From Topomyia yanbarensis (Eukaryota; Arthropoda; Insecta; Diptera; Culicidae): a stretch of DNA of 64,000 nucleotides. The notes under the pieces were generated by a model. The model saw only the letters and a program-made list of their open reading frames with translations, did no database searches and was not told the DNA's origin. A program made the translations under genes and the position numbers. Positions 33,464 to 44,795 of this stretch are shown here, piece by piece; positions within the stretch are counted from its first letter, which is position 1, and every line of letters begins with the position of its first letter. The stretch covers positions 34,508,343-34,572,342 of the forward strand of contig NC_080671.1 in the NCBI RefSeq assembly GCF_030247195.1, in the 5' to 3' direction.

Positions 33464-35625
33464 AAATATATCCCACACTATTAGAACGGGTTGTTGGCGA
33501 GTCACGGCGGATAGCCTAGAACAAAGTTTTAACAGCCTACCGCTCGCCAGTATGTATTTAAACCCGCATAGTCGCCATTTCGTTTACTGGAATCTTGTGC
33601 GTTAAAAGTAAGGTGTGCACATTTGTCTTTTCAGTGCGTATTGACATTTTGTGTAACAAAATAAAAACCCTTACTCGAAACGTTTGTAATGTCGTTACAA
33701 GGAACATGTCTGTTCTGTCGAAGACTACATATTAAGAAAACTGATATCTCTTTCCTTCCCCCATACAAACAAGAAGGTTGCAGCACCTCTATCGTATGAA
33801 GGTTGGAAGGTACATTAAAATAACGACGCTGAATCCTTCTGGATAAAGACGACACGTCAATCGTTTGTTTACCATTTATCTGTCAGTGTCATTCCAATCA
33901 AGCACGAGACCTGTCAATGTCATTCCAATCGAGCAGAAGACTTGTCAAATGTTGCAATCTGATTAATGAATTTTGGAAAGGAATGTGATAAAAAAAAGCT
34001 TAAAATGTTTTTTTAAACAATTCGCGTGTTCTTGCTTGTATAGCTTGTATAGCACATAATAAGGGCGACTAAAAGTGCGGAAATGTAAATAAAACTGCAC
34101 TCTTATATTGCATTATATTAGTGTCTTTTACGCATATATGTATTATCCAACGAGAAATAAGTGCGACTCATAAATAAAAACTATTCAATCTGAAAGCGCA
34201 CTTTTATGGAGTCCAGTTTCAAATGTCATCAATAATATTTTGTTTGCACTAAGCATTTCATTTAGCCAACAAATGTGGGAAATTGTGGAATTGTGTGTAA
34301 GTATAGTAGAACAAATCCCTGACCTAAAGTCTTAACGGACGTCAGATTGTGGTAAGTTTTTTGTGTGCAATACTAATTTCACCATTGATGTTTCATAAGT
34401 TTATGTGAGTCAATAATGAATCCAAAAATAAGTTCCATTTATAATTTTCATATTAGGCAACTAAGGGCGATTTGGTGGCGATTTAAGGGCAGGTAGGGCG
34501 GCTAAAAAATTACGGCTGCAAATCGCCCAAATGTTTCATTTGAGATAGCCCCCTATTTGCCCTCAATTTTCCGGCAAATTGAAGGGTAAGTAGTGCATTC
34601 GAGTTAGAAAATAGCCCCCCGTTAGCCAACAACTTGTCCTTTTTGACTGGAGTGTTGGTATTGGCTTGTTTTGACGTTTGAGTTTGGAAGAAAACGATTT
34701 ACATATGGATTTTGTAGGTAAACAAACATCTGGGTTTAAGGGTAGTGTAAAAATGCGACATCTCAAAGCGCGCATTTTAAACATCAGATACATCAATAGT
34801 TCCCTTTCACAAGACGTTACACACTTAATTTTGTTCTACCGAATCCCAGCTTTTTTCACAACATTTCACGAGTTTTACACAGCCGAGCACTCAGTTAACA
34901 AAGCTTTTACCGAGATCTCAATAGAATTGACGTTTTGCTGAACCTCGGACAATATATCGCTGAAAATCAGCAAATAAAGCCACTTTGAAAATTTTTACTG
35001 ATTTCATGAAGCTCGGTATTTTTTGCATAACTGCAGCTATGCGGAAAATACCGAACTGAATTGACTGTGACTAACAATCCCTAATAAAAAAATATACACG
35101 AACTTTAACTTTAACTAATAAAAAGTATACACGAACTTTAACCCATATAATGCAACGATTCCACATATTGTTTGGATGATACCTTGAACAGGTCGTTAGG
35201 CTTTTAAATCATACGTTGTTTATTATGGATGTCCTTACTGAGCAATAATGCCTCTTAATAATGGCGTGAAGCAAGCAATGACGGGATTCCAATGCAATAT
35301 ACCTATAATGTAATTACTTTCTAATTATACATCGTGCTCATTTAAGTGTAATCGAAAAATCCCACAAAGAAAAATGTATTCACCTATTCATTTCTCATAT
35401 ATCCCGAATATATTTTGGGGTTAATTTGATCACACACACTTATGGGAAAACTGTTCTCAGTATCATCAACCTACAGTATCGAATATAACAATCACAGTCG
35501 TATGTGTTGCGTTCATATAGCCAAGTTTGATTTTTAATATTCCAAATTTATCAAAATACTCAACTATCATTCATTCTTTTCTACAACAAATTCAAGTGCA
35601 TTATTATTTGCAACTGTTTATCATT
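33464..35625. promoter_or_regulatory. Shared upstream region of the divergent BEN and transposase genes
   Basis: About 2.1 kb between the MITE and the first transposase exon, without a supported coding frame. It contains a hairpin, TCGGTATTTT...AAAATACCGA (35,012-35,053), and a family A fragment (about 35,080-35,235) matching 29,000-29,110. Both genes are probably started from within 33.1-35.6 kb, but I see no convincing TATA or initiator. Confidence 0.35.
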
Positions 35626-36542
35626 ATGCGAAAATCACGGATGAGTTACATTTTCCACCAAAATCAACAATCTGATTATATTCGTAAATTAAGAAAGGTA
35701 TTCGTGTACAGTGCGTGGTATTTCCGTCAATGAAAATATTTAAATAATAAATTAACTATTTTAGAAACGAGGGAAAGTCAAACCCGCATCTCATAATTGT
35801 CCAACATCAATATCTACAGATCTTTTAATTGGAGGCAATCCACAAATTGCACTCGTTCAATATCCAATTCAAGTAAGTTTCCTTTTCCATATCTGGGTTA
35901 TCGTCTAAAGCATTTGCTGAATTGTGGTATATGTTATGTTGTATACTCTGTTAATAGTGCTTAAGCATTTGAAGCAACTGTGACTCAATAGTCTCTATTT
36001 TTAGACACAAGTCAGCGGGGATCCTATAGATGTGGAATTGGATCATGACATGATAGATCAGGTAATCTGCCATTATTTTCATAGAATAGAACATTTTCTA
36101 CAATGTTCTTTATATTAAAGACTTCCAACTGTACCAATGATGATACGGACACAGATCAATCATGTGATAGTTTGAATCATTTTGGTCTTCGTGGGCTCAA
36201 CTTATCGAGCACGCCGCAGCAGTATTCTGAAAAATACATTCATGTTCCAGATAACAACAGTAGCACTGAGGAGGATAGTTTATCTTCTAATGAAAGTGAA
36301 GAAGACCCCGACAGCTCTCCAGAATGCAACGATGATAATAAAACGGCATGCTACATGGCTATCGCTATGATCAATAATATTAACATTTTGATTTGTTTTT
36401 AGGAACATTCCGAAAGTGATGAACTAATTCACCCGTATTTGCACATAACAAAGCATGAAGTTATGTCCATACTCATGAACATATTTATGCGGCATAATTT
36501 GACGAACGTTGCACTTTCTGATCTACTTCAAATGATAAATTT

Positions 36543-37788
36543 TTCCAGTCTACTTTCTACTTCTGCCGCAGTCAGACGTACAATCGAGCCAAGTGAACAA
36601 CAGGCCTCTCGATCTAGTGTGCATTGTCTCGAGAACAAAGGAAATATCGGATTATTCTTGTCATCATGAGTAAAGTTGACGAAAAAGCGCTACTCCGACC
36701 CAACGCTGCGGTCGTTGACTTTAAATTTTGTTTAAAACGACCGAGTTTTAGTGAAGTGGAATACCTTCTGAAGGTAAAAATGCAACTTAGGCTTGCGGAA
36801 GTCTTGTACCTTCAGTATCATCATCTTCGCAATGTAGTGTTAATATCATTCAACACGTTAGCACAAGCCGAGCGTTTCGTTTTGAAGAACAACTTAAAAC
36901 ACGTGGTTGAAAGTGACAACGTTGGAATTAAGATTCCCGTATACATTGAGAATGATTATATTGATGTAAGGTTATATGACCTATCACCTCGTACCCCTCC
37001 TGAGCCAATTGCAAAATGCATGTCGCAATACGGAGAAGTAGAATCCGTTACACCTGATACTTGGAGAAACTTCTTCCCGGGTACTCCTAACGGCGTTTTT
37101 GTAGTGAGGATGCGGGTTGAAAGGCCTATACCCTCCTACTTGGAAATAAAACTCAATACTCACGGAACTACAATTATGCAAACTACGCTATGCACCCATG
37201 AGGGGCAAACGCCTACGTGCAAGTATTGTAATCAGACAGCTCATCATGGACAACCTTGCGCGGAAGATGCAGAGGAAAATGCATCTCAAACGATTGCCAA
37301 CTCATCTACGGCAAACCAACCTAAAACAGAGTTTTCAATACCAATGCCTGAACCACAAACGGTGGCCAATTTTGTAGCAGCTGTTCAGACCATAATGACA
37401 ACCGCAAAAGAATCATCAACTGAAGCAACTGTAAGCAACATCGGCAACGAATGCAGTAACAATGACGACGGATTTACACTGGTCAACAATAAGTGCAAGA
37501 AGCAAGGGAGAACATCTGATCCCGGACACCAAGCCAGCTTCGACCGGGACGTGAAAAACAAGAGAGAATTGAATGACCCCCCTGACGCTGTTTGCCAGCA
37601 GACCTCGCGAAAAAAGGTCTCCGCTCGCAATAAAAAGTTGCGCGCACGAGATCCAATTAATTAATTCTTGTTGTTGTTTTCTTATTTTTATTTTTACATG
37701 TATTGTAAACGTATAAAAGATCCACGGCTCCGTTAAGCTACCGCTATGAGCCGTGTCAAATAAACGAATTAAATTAAAAAAAAAAAAA
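36543..37788 (+). mobile_element. ORF1-only (half-LINE) retroelement
   Basis: Inserted in a transposase exon and flanked by AATGATAAATTT at 36,531-36,542 and 37,789-37,800. It has a 5' leader starting TTCCAGTCTACTTTC, a complete ORF1, a short 3' region ending GAGCCGTGTCAAATAAACG and a poly(A) tail. There is no ORF2. The 3' end resembles that of the LINE at 41,010-41,828 (GTTAAGCTACCGCTATGAGC against TTTAAGCTAACGCAAACGTG), so it is probably a deletion derivative of the same family, mobilised in trans. Confidence 0.88.
36666..37664 (+). CDS. LINE ORF1 nucleic-acid-binding protein
   Basis: 332-aa intact frame from ATG at 36,666 to TAA at 37,664. An upstream in-frame extension to 36,624 starts at a non-ATG codon and is not used here. 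The N-terminal half (FKFCLKRPSFSEVEYLL, VLISFNTLAQAERFVL) looks like an RNA-binding fold. Around residue 180 there is one CCHC zinc knuckle, CKYCNQTAHHGQPC. The C terminus is polar and basic (SRKKVSARNKKLRARD). The protein would coat element RNA. Keeping it intact in an element without ORF2 may mean recent insertion. Confidence 0.85.
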   Translation: MSKVDEKALLRPNAAVVDFKFCLKRPSFSEVEYLLKVKMQLRLAEVLYLQYHHLRNVVLISFNTLAQAERFVLKNNLKHVVESDNVGIKIPVYIENDYIDVRLYDLSPRTPPEPIAKCMSQYGEVESVTPDTWRNFFPGTPNGVFVVRMRVERPIPSYLEIKLNTHGTTIMQTTLCTHEGQTPTCKYCNQTAHHGQPCAEDAEENASQTIANSSTANQPKTEFSIPMPEPQTVANFVAAVQTIMTTAKESSTEATVSNIGNECSNNDDGFTLVNNKCKKQGRTSDPGHQASFDRDVKNKRELNDPPDAVCQQTSRKKVSARNKKLRARDPIN

Positions 37789-39729
37789 AATGATAAATTT
37801 GATAATTGGTCATAAGTCACTTCCTGAAACGTATACGAAATTCAGTGTTTTTTTACTCGAAATAGATTCACTCGACATTATGTGTGTATACGTTGCGGTT
37901 ATTATGTCGGAGAAATTAACGTACCGTGTGTGAACTGTGCCAGCCATAATGTTTCATTTTTTGTTGCCTTCGACTTCGTTTCGAATCTTCGAAAAATTCT
38001 TCAGAACAACTGGTGTTCAATTTTAGAATACCAAGCAAAGATTCTAGACTCAATTAATGTCACAGATATTGGGAATGCTGCAGTGATGAAGGAAAGGAAT
38101 CTTAAAAATGCTATTACACTTAGCTTCAATACAGATGGAGTGAAGGTTTTTAATTCCAGTGTTAAAAAATCTTTATGGCCACTTATTTTGTGCATAAACG
38201 AGCTCCCTCCAAATCTAAGATTTCTGAGGAAAAACATCTTAATAGCTGGTCTGTGGTTGGCTGACAGTGAACCCGATTTAAATATTTTTCTGAAGCCATT
38301 CGGTAACGTACTAACTAAACTATACAACGAGGGTATGAAAGTTGGCACGGCTGTTATTGACACCGTTCAAGCTGTTGCATGTTGTGTAGATACTATTGCA
38401 AGATGTAAAATTCAGAACTTCAAACAGTTCAACGGGTACGAAGCCTGCAGCTTTTGTCTTCATCCTGGAGATATTATAGGAAAGCAGATCAGATATGGTT
38501 ATAAGTCAGACGTTCAAAAAAGAAATATACGAGATACATTGCGAGCAATGGCTGTGAGCAGCTGCCGAGGTGTTGCTGTGAATGGAATTAAAGGTATTTC
38601 TCCCTTAATCAGGATTCCTGATTTCGATGTGGTGCGCAACTGCCCAATTGATTTTATGCATGAAGTTCTATTAGGTATCTGCCGTTTACTTTGCAGAACG
38701 TGGTTCGAAACACCGAACGATAAGTGTTACATTAAGAATAAAATCCCTAATATCGATGATATGTTACTTTCTATAAAATCCTATGCAGAGGCATCTAGAA
38801 GCGCTAGAAAGATAAGTGACAGAGCCTCGTGGAAAGCAAATGAATGGTTGCATTGGTTAATTCATTATAGTGCAATTTGCCTAAAATCATGTTTAAGAAG
38901 AGATTATTACGATCACTACATGTTATTGGTAGCTTCAATTTCTGATATGTTGCAAAACGAAATATCAGAAAAAACATTTGTCTTGTGTGAAAGACGCCTT
39001 CGATTATTTGTAGAACAATTCGAAAAACTTTATGGTATCGAAAACATGACATACAATGTTCACCTTCTTCTTCATTTAGTTGAATGTGCTCGCGATTACG
39101 GCCCACTGTGGACCTTTTCATTGTTTGTATATGAGGATGTAAACGGGGTCCTGAAAAAATATGTAAAGGGCCCAAAAGAACCAATTATTCAAATTGCCAA
39201 TCGTTGCGTTATGTCCAACATTAGATATAACTTAAAACCAGACTATATAGGACCAAAAGTATCCGAGTTTTGCCAAAAGATTAATACGACCAAATTCCAC
39301 TCAGAGAAGGTAGAAATAGAACTTGTTCATTTGACCGAGAATGTTATTAACAGGTATAGTAACAACAAAATGTTTAAGAGATTACATCGATTTCATTTTA
39401 ATGAATATTTGTATAGGTCGATTTGCTTTAAAACCGGCGATCTAAAACACGCACGAAAGCCGCATAACGATTGTTTTTTTTCAATAACGGATGAAGGCGA
39501 TACAATTCACGGAGAAATTCAATGTAAACTTTCGGATAGCTTAGGCATATATTTTATATTTAAACAAATCGATGTGAATTATATCGATGATTACGTTTGT
39601 AAAACACTAAAATTTGATGAATGCATTCGTATGGTTAAAGTAAACTGTTCGGTATCAAAATATATAAAGATCATTTATGGTGAGGATGTCTATTTGAGCA
39701 AATTACGTTACAAGCTTCATGTAGATTAG

Positions 39730-40444
39730 TTATAATCCAACCGAATTATAACCTTTAGGTAAGCTAAAATAGAACTATCCACAAAGATATGTCCATTGTA
39801 TCCCATATCGTTATTATAAACCTTATCATACAATAACAATAATACACCATCGGAAGGTCTGTATTAAGGTTGAATTTTATTATATGTAAAGATATCTTCA
39901 ATATACCCCATATCGTTATCATACTGTTTATAGTATTTTTAAGGTTTCAAATGTTGAAGTACCCCAATTCTTTTATACTTATTTTATAAACGAACGATAA
40001 CCTTTATGGTGACTATTGCATGAATGGTTAATGTATGGTGCCGATTGTTACTGTTATGGTTTTTATTTATCCGGGTGCACTTACGCTATTATTATGAAGT
40101 AGGCGCAAGGGAATTGTCAGTTTCCGGTGTCAGGCGTATGCATTGAGTTTTTGAACCACTGTAACTTTTGGCCCAATCAAACAGAAGTTAGGATAATACT
40201 TAAAAAACACACTTTAAAATTCACAAAAAGTTTTTAGCGAACTTTCAAGCTGCTAAAGCTTTAATAAAACTGCTTAACCCGCTATTAGAACATAAAACGT
40301 ATTGCAAAATTACTTAAAACGAGAAGCTTTAGCAGCTCCTTTATATCAACTTTTGGTTGCTTGGGTATTTACTCAAGACGTGCTTACAAAAATAAGAAAG
40401 GCTAATTATTGCGACTTTAACCCTTTATTTCAAAGCTAACAGTA
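39730..40444. other. Right subterminal region of the 15-kb element
   Basis: Noncoding. The first 340 bp carry repeated motifs such as CCCATATCGTTAT (39,800 and 39,908) and ACCTTTATGG/ACCTTATC lines, ending at TTTATCCGGG (40,066-40,075), the partner of the left CCCGGATAAA. The remaining 370 bp up to the arm show phrases such as GAACCACTGTAACTTTTGG that recall other mosquito repeats. Confidence 0.4.
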
Positions 40445-41009
40445 ATATATAACGATGTATTTAATGCCGGAACAGCTCTAGTATAGACAAACTTTAGCTC
40501 TAGTATTTCCACAGAGGGCCGCCTTAGGGAGATCTGATTTTTCCAGTATTTGGTGTGCTTTTCTCGCACTTTAACTTGTTTATAAAGTGGTTTGCCCGTT
40601 TTTGCCCGTTTAAAAGTTATCGGCATTGGAAAAAGAGCTATTTTCAATAAAAAAATGTGAATATCTCCACACATACTAGCGATAGCAAGTTTCCGTCTTC
40701 GGCAAAGTAAAGCAGTTTAATAGTCCAAACAATGTTCTAGAACATTTATATAATGGAAAAAATCTAGAAGAAAACTTATGATGAAAAAACAGTTTTTAAG
40801 GGGCCTTTTACAAATAATGTCCTATATCTCAAAAAGCTCAAAAGTTAGAGAGTTGAATTCTTCAGGTAAAATGTTTGTAACAAGTTTCTCTACAACTTTG
40901 CTGAAATAAGTATTTGTCTATCTGAATTGTTGAAGAAAATAAATTTCGTAACTCACTATTAGGGGGATTAATCATCAATCCCCTTTTTTGTTCTTTGGGA
41001 CCACTGTGC
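40445..41009 (-). repeat. Right inverted arm of the 15-kb element
   Basis: Reverse-orientation partner of 26,024-26,660. The terminal bases read GGGACCACTGTG followed by the flanking CGATG. About 120 bp present in the left arm are missing near 40,980. Confidence 0.85.
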
Positions 41010-41828
41010 GATGGTCTGATGCGACTCCAAGACGAGACAAAAAATCTGTCGAATGACTCAACAACACGAGATCTACAGTACAATATCACACGCGCAACGC
41101 GGTGTGTTACCGATCCGTATCTGAGCCGTACTACGAAATTGTCTGGAGGAACCCCTGCCGGCTCGAGGAAGACCGCCCGGCGTCCCAATACATGATGCAT
41201 CCGTCTGAATCTGTAATCCTGGCCGTTGATTCCCGATCCCGGAAACTGAAAGTTTATATCTTCCCCCCTTGTCAGCCTTGTCCACCCTTTCTCCCTTGTC
41301 TCTGACACAGATGTATGACTTTATCCCCCTCCCCCCTTTCTTCCCCTTGAATATCTTCGCAAAACTTATGTGCCCCTTATCTTCTAGTTTTAGTTGATCA
41401 ATATTTAATCTCGTTAAGAAATGTCCAACAGTACCTCTACTTTAAATAGCCGCAATTAATTCCTCCTAATCTTAATAAAATTGAACCACTCCCTCTAACT
41501 ATTTCTAGTTAATAAGCTTGTAAAATGTTCCGCTTAGTTAATAATTAATTGCTTCAACAATCTCCTTTCTAAAAATTATAACGTGCATTACTATATAAAG
41601 AACACACAAAATGAGCCGTCCCCTAATCTTACGAATAATCTATTATCCCTTCTTGTATATGTATAAGTTAGCTGTAAAGTTTTTTTTAGCTTCTTTATAT
41701 AAAACAAAATAATATTGAAATGTTTAACCACCTAGTTTTAAGAAATTCAAAATGTAAAACAATGAAAAAATGGCACCTTTAAGCTAACGCAAACGTGCCT
41801 TATCAAATATACGAATTGAAAAAAAATA
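41010..41828 (+). pseudogene. LINE 3' region, part 2 of the interrupted LINE
   Basis: Continues the LINE at 24,520-26,023 after the 15-kb insertion; the sequence follows the ORF2 stop, so it is mainly 3' untranslated. The end, TTTAAGCTAACGCAAACGTG then ATACGAATTGAAAAAAAA, matches the 3' end of the half-LINE at 37,700-37,788. It carries no open frame of note. Confidence 0.7.
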
Positions 41829-41863
41829 TGCGTTATAGGTATTTAATCAACAGTTCTATAGGC

Positions 41864-42073
41864 CAGCGGTTCTCAACTTTTTTCGTACCGCGGTCGCCTT
41901 AGAAATCATCCTGGGTTGTTGCGGATCCCCACGGTTGAACATTGATTTTGTATGCTATCAATATATTATTTTCAGTCTGTTATGGAACAAGACTTGATAT
42001 TTCAATATCCACTCGGAAAATATATTTTTCTCCGAGGACCCCCAGTAACACCTTTACGGGTTGAGAATCACTG
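41864..42073. mobile_element. 210-bp hAT-type MITE
   Basis: Ends CAGCGGTTCTCAAC and GTTGAGAATCACTG are inverted repeats of the widespread CAGNGGTTCTCAAC type. The 8-bp duplication CTATAGGC flanks it at 41,856-41,863 and 42,074-42,081. There is no coding capacity. Confidence 0.92.
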
Positions 42074-42420
42074 CTATAGGCTATAAGGAACAGTTTATGT
42101 TGTAAAGAAAGGAAGATATATTCCCGAAATGAATATTATCTATCAATACTCTCTTTGTGAAAACTGAAGACGCCATCGAGCTTTATGAACGATATGAAAA
42201 ATATGGCTCAATTTTCCCTGTAGACATATATAAAAGAAATACATAGAAAGAACAGCTCATGTTAAAAATAAGGAAAACATCCACGGAATATTTAGACCAA
42301 TAATTACAAATATTGTAAATTCAAGAATAAATAAACAGTATTGGTTTTAAGGTAAACAAATCATATTCGTATCTTATTGGGTGTATCCATGTATTTCTCA
42401 TTTACGCTTATTCAGTCAAT

Positions 42421-42985
42421 TTGGATGGACTTTTTGAGAGTATTACTTTCGGTCAAATAGATCTTGAACCAAAACCAGTCGACTCCCGTGTAGTTGACAA
42501 AATGGCAATTGGCCAATGGTATTTGGGTCAAACGGCCAACGCAAACATAGACTGGCGAAGAGTGTGGTACAACATACATCGTACGCAAGGACTATCATCT
42601 AGCTAGAGAAGCGAATTGTTCCTTCTAACTAACGGCAAAATCGAGCACAGGCGATTGATGCACGTCATCTGACGCTCGGATGGGGAGCAATGTTTGTATT
42701 GCAATACTGCGGTTGAAACGCTCCAACACAAATTCAGCTAGTGTTCCCGTGTAATAAACGCGTGGACATTGCTGCAACGAAAGGCTAAGACTTTACTGCG
42801 CGGTTGGAGAATACCGGAATTCTCCGACTTGACAAGACCCACACTCAACCGAATGTCAAGAGCAACGAAAACGCACATACTAAAACTTTTTGCAAATTAT
42901 ATACAATTTGTAAATAGATGTAGTGTAATAGATGTAGTGATGTGTTAATAACGGATTTAGATAATACAATAAACATAGACAAAAT
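42421..42985 (+). pseudogene. LINE ORF2 C-terminal relic
   Basis: Broken frames encode a block with WYLGQTANANIDWRRVWYNI, then NGKIEHRRLMHVI and a zinc-type CLYCNTAVETLQHKF followed by a stop and CSRVINAWTLLQRK. The CX2C...H...C arrangement near the C terminus is typical of several LINE clades. Stops at 42,603 and inside the zinc motif show decay. An AATAAA lies near 42,970, then AAATTTAAAAAA. Confidence 0.7.
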
Positions 42986-43199
42986 TTAAAAAATAGGCCA
43001 AACGGCAAACGACCGGATACCCATCGATCCATGGACCCGAGTTGGGCGATTTTGAAACAATTTTTTGGACTTCTCGTGCCATAACGAACTAATCTTGTTG
43101 TGATATTAGGACTATAAGAAACATCATTTTCATATATCTACTATTTGTACCTATGATTTATCACTAGCAGTTGCACATAAACAACTCTGTTATATTCTA

Positions 43200-43775
43200 T
43201 CAAACAGTGCACGGAACAAAAATCAATCCATGAATAATAATCCAAACTTTTTTGAAATACTTCACAGAAGAATTTCAAAACCATGTGCAAAGTTGCATGA
43301 AAGTGAAAATGGTTAGAAATGCTTTCTTAATTTGTGAACTTATTCAAAACCAGGCAATAACCAGTTCACGAATTCGTGAATAACAGTCTGAATTCCATGA
43401 AATTGTTAACGTAAAAATATTAAGATCATGTACAAAATTTCATATTTCATGAACTAAATAATGAAATTGAAAACGTGTTTTATAATTTTGAGAACTATTT
43501 CACGAGCCAGTTCACAAGACATGAAAGGATCCGTGAATAATATTTCGAGTTTCATGAAATAGTTCAGGAGAAAACATCAATACTGTTTAAGTTTTGTGAT
43601 CTAATTCATAACTACGATCAAGTTGTACTAAATCATGAATTAGTTACGTCCTATAGTTGGACCGTAAATAATGTAGTTGTATGGATATAATCACGAGTCA
43701 ACAATTGGTTTATAAGTAATATTCATAGAGTCGTAAATTACTTCACGCACAGAAAAACGATTGGGTAATGACATA
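43200..43775. repeat. TTCATGAA/TTCACGAA-rich repeat, copy 1
   Basis: Quasi-periodic sequence dominated by self-complementary words such as TTCATGAA, CACGAATTCGTG and AGTTCAC. Related sequence occurs at 47,885-48,720 and 63,825-64,000. It is noncoding and without visible flanking duplication. Confidence 0.6.
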
Positions 43776-44795
43776 GCGCAAATCGTAAATAAAATTCACA
43801 ATAAAAAAATTAACACAAGTAAAAGCATCACGCAAGCGTTACGGAAGGAGATTGAACACAATTATAAAACAAATGATTTTTGTTTATGGTCCTGTTTTCG
43901 TTAAGTAAAAATTAGTCAGAATGCATGATACTTTATTCGCGAATCAGAGAACGATTTTTTTTTCAGTGCGATGTCTTCAGAATAAATATAACTTACATCA
44001 TAGTAAATTGTCTTCTTTTGGTAAAAGCCAGCATTTTGGGAAAATTCGAGTTCGTAAATAATCGGCGTGGGAAATTTTTTTTGGACGACTTCAGCATCGG
44101 CGAATGTTAAAAATTAACTGGCGGCAGTGGCGTGGCGCGATGGCCCACATGTCTAATCGGATGTTCCCTCTTGGTTTTCAAAATGGTGTCGCTCTCCTAT
44201 TTCTATCTTCTGCTGACCACCCCAGTTGCAAATGATACCCATATTCATGATGTTTTTCGCTGTTTTGTGGTAACCGAAACCGCCATCTAGGTTTTCAAAA
44301 TGGCGTCAAATGTTCTTATTTGATTTCTTCCGGAACCGTTGGTGGAATGGCCATACCGAGGTTGAGGGAGCTGTAGGGGTGTATGATTTGAAGAACTTCG
44401 CATTTCGTTGAAATCAACGCTGGAATGATAGTAAGGTATGTACGTTTTCTAAGGTTCTCCCGGAACAGTTTTACGGTGGTCAAGATTGGTTCAATGCATG
44501 CCCATTGTGAAGGATCAATTAAAAAAAATTGAATATACTGATGAGATGTTGCTTCAAAACTTATCCGTCATCACACTTGGATGCCGGATATATCCCGCTG
44601 GGATTCTAAAAAATTTCGGGAACCGGTCAACGGATTCAAATGCTAATAGAAACACAGAAACTGAACTAAAGTCCGGATTATTTGAAGCCAGTTTCATCGA
44701 AATTGGTCAAAACTTTATGAAAAGAGGGCAAAATTAAAATTAATTTTTTGAAAAAATATAACCGAATATATATAAAGGTTTATCGTTATACATGG
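43776..44795. other. Noncoding stretch
   Basis: No gene recognised. Two similar lines, GGTTTTCAAAATGGTGTC (44,174) and GGTTTTCAAAATGGCGTC (44,291), suggest an old repeat. Confidence 0.35.

Larger units (their letters stand above)
35626..39729 (+). pseudogene. Tnp2/CACTA-like transposase gene, interrupted
   Basis: Exons: 35,626-35,697, 35,765-35,872, 36,005-36,061, 36,121-36,345, then 36,403 onward. All joins are phase 0; introns are 57-132 nt. The fourth intron has a GC donor (ACG/GCATGC) and a normal AG. Early exons are polar and acidic. Exon five has HNLTNVALSDLLQM, then is broken at 36,542 by an ORF1-only LINE with a 12-bp target duplication. Beyond it (37,801 on) the frame shifts in a run of seven T at 37,848-37,854. 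It then stays open to 39,729 for over 615 codons: a CIRC...CVNC zinc motif, the catalytic-type SFNTDG, KSLWPL, FNGYEACSFC and DFMHEVLLGI. These fit EnSpm/CACTA-like Tnp2 transposases, which cut and join element ends in the nucleus. The gene as it stands cannot make the whole protein. Confidence 0.75.
26024..41009. mobile_element. 15-kb long-TIR DNA transposon with transposase and BEN genes
   Basis: Outer ends read CACAGTGGTCCCAAAGA in inverted orientation. The arms are homologous from 26,024 to about 26,660 on the left and from 41,009 back to about 40,445 on the right; the right arm lacks a block of about 120 bp. CGATG lies directly outside both ends (26,019-26,023 and 41,010-41,014). The same bases can be read as a 3-bp GAT if the terminus is GCACAG. 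The sequence left of the element is the end of a LINE ORF2 and the sequence right of it is a LINE 3' region, so one insertion explains everything in between. Cargo: a divergent pair of spliced genes, BEN-domain protein (minus) and Tnp2-like transposase (plus). A second inverted motif, CCCGGATAAA, lies inside (26,674 and 40,075). Superfamily is probably EnSpm/CACTA-like by the transposase. Younger repeats have inserted inside. Confidence 0.65.

Noticed and set aside
36624..36665. Upstream extension of the LINE ORF1
   Set aside because: It starts at a non-ATG codon; the ATG at 36,666 is the better start.
37882..39729. Treating the 615-codon frame as a complete transposase with its own start
   Set aside because: The first codon is GTG and the reading continues upstream through the T run into exon five, so it is the C-terminal part of a longer spliced protein.
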